Part shown: positions 63,948 through 64,000 of the stretch, one piece after another
Layout of the letters: every line of letters begins with the position of its first letter
Numbering within the stretch: position 1 is the first letter of the stretch
Source of the DNA: CAVYVZ01 sp963772065
Lineage (GTDB): Bacteria > Acidobacteriota > Vicinamibacteria > Vicinamibacterales > UBA2999
Reading direction: 5' to 3'
Assembly (NCBI GenBank): GCA_963772065.1
Contig: CAVYVZ010000004.1
Span: forward strand, 1-64,000
Length of the DNA: 64,000 nt
Notes under the pieces: model-generated
Databases searched by the model: none
Told to the model about the DNA's origin: nothing
The model's input: the letters and a program-made list of their open reading frames with translations, nothing else
Made by a program: the position numbers and the translations under genes

Positions 63948-64000
63948 ATGACGACCATCGGACCGTCTCTCCTGATTACTGGCGACCTCACGAGCCAGGA
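63948..64000 (+). CDS. Bactofilin-like protein (start only)
   Basis: An ATG at 63948 opens MTTIGPSLLITGDLTSQ to the window edge, the first strand of bactofilins (polymer-forming cytoskeletal proteins; IGPSLxIxG is typical). An in-frame GTG at 63849 would add an unstructured 33-residue leader ending VLDSK, which is also typical. The call rests on a short segment. Confidence 0.5.
   Translation, partial: MTTIGPSLLITGDLTSQ

Noticed and set aside
1..64000. CRISPR arrays, restriction-modification, toxin-antitoxin or phage structural genes
   Set aside because: None is visible: no regularly spaced repeats, no methyltransferase or nuclease motifs, no capsid or tail proteins.

Overview
The window is 64 kb of high-GC bacterial chromosome, most like Acidobacteriota (Vicinamibacteria-type). 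The reasons are the large MacB/FtsX-type 'ADOP' permeases with a PadR regulator beside one of them, a winged-helix/TolB-like/TPR membrane regulator, BACON and HAF-repeat secreted proteins, and many VOC and TPR proteins. The lineage call is inference from gene families; there is no rRNA in the window.

Layout. 1-9.1 kb: end of an ATP-grasp ligase/zinc-peptidase operon, VOC and ankyrin proteins, a CadC-like regulator, a HerA-like ATPase, a CatE-type dioxygenase and an AI-2E family permease. 9.1-16.3 kb: a periplasmic PQQ dehydrogenase, a small polysaccharide group (GT2, polysaccharide deacetylase, TylF-type methyltransferase) and an MhqO/MhqD-like ring-cleavage and hydrolase pair. 16.3-23.2 kb: a RodZ-C-like/SnoaL-like membrane protein, a Gfo/Idh/MocA oxidoreductase, a BACON lipoprotein, a secreted phospholipase D-like protein and an amino-acid permease. 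23.3-28.5 kb: two paralogous cupredoxin lipoproteins, a copper-locus-type envelope protein, an alpha/beta hydrolase-LuxR protein, a DUF1326 protein and an acyltransferase. 28.6-33.6 kb: PadR with a decayed ADOP permease, then an intact ADOP permease. 34-49.9 kb: TPR lipoprotein, cytochrome b-like membrane protein, a twin zinc-ribbon locus, a HAF protein, a Cys-rich regulator divergent from a di-haem cytochrome c, a giant TPR membrane protein, a subtilase with three FN3 domains, and DUF1206.

49.9-63.8 kb looks like a tRNA-integrated island. An intact tRNA-Leu(CAA) lies at the right end, and a 56-nt copy of its 3' part lies in the same orientation at the left end. Between them are a coiled-coil protein, two RsbRD-like sensor kinases, a Crp-family regulator, a receiver-ATPase protein, a second copy of the twin zinc-ribbon locus, a sterol-desaturase-family protein, a serine hydrolase, two Na+/H+ antiporters and an amine-oxidase remnant. 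No integrase is visible. A bactofilin begins after the tRNA.

Many genes carry a single indel that splits the reading frame. Eight of these sit at or within a few bases of a GTAC tetranucleotide. This points to motif-linked consensus errors, possibly from base modification, rather than independent gene death. Such genes are annotated as merged, frameshifted CDSs. Other genes (the first ADOP permease, the amine-oxidase fragment) do look genuinely decayed.
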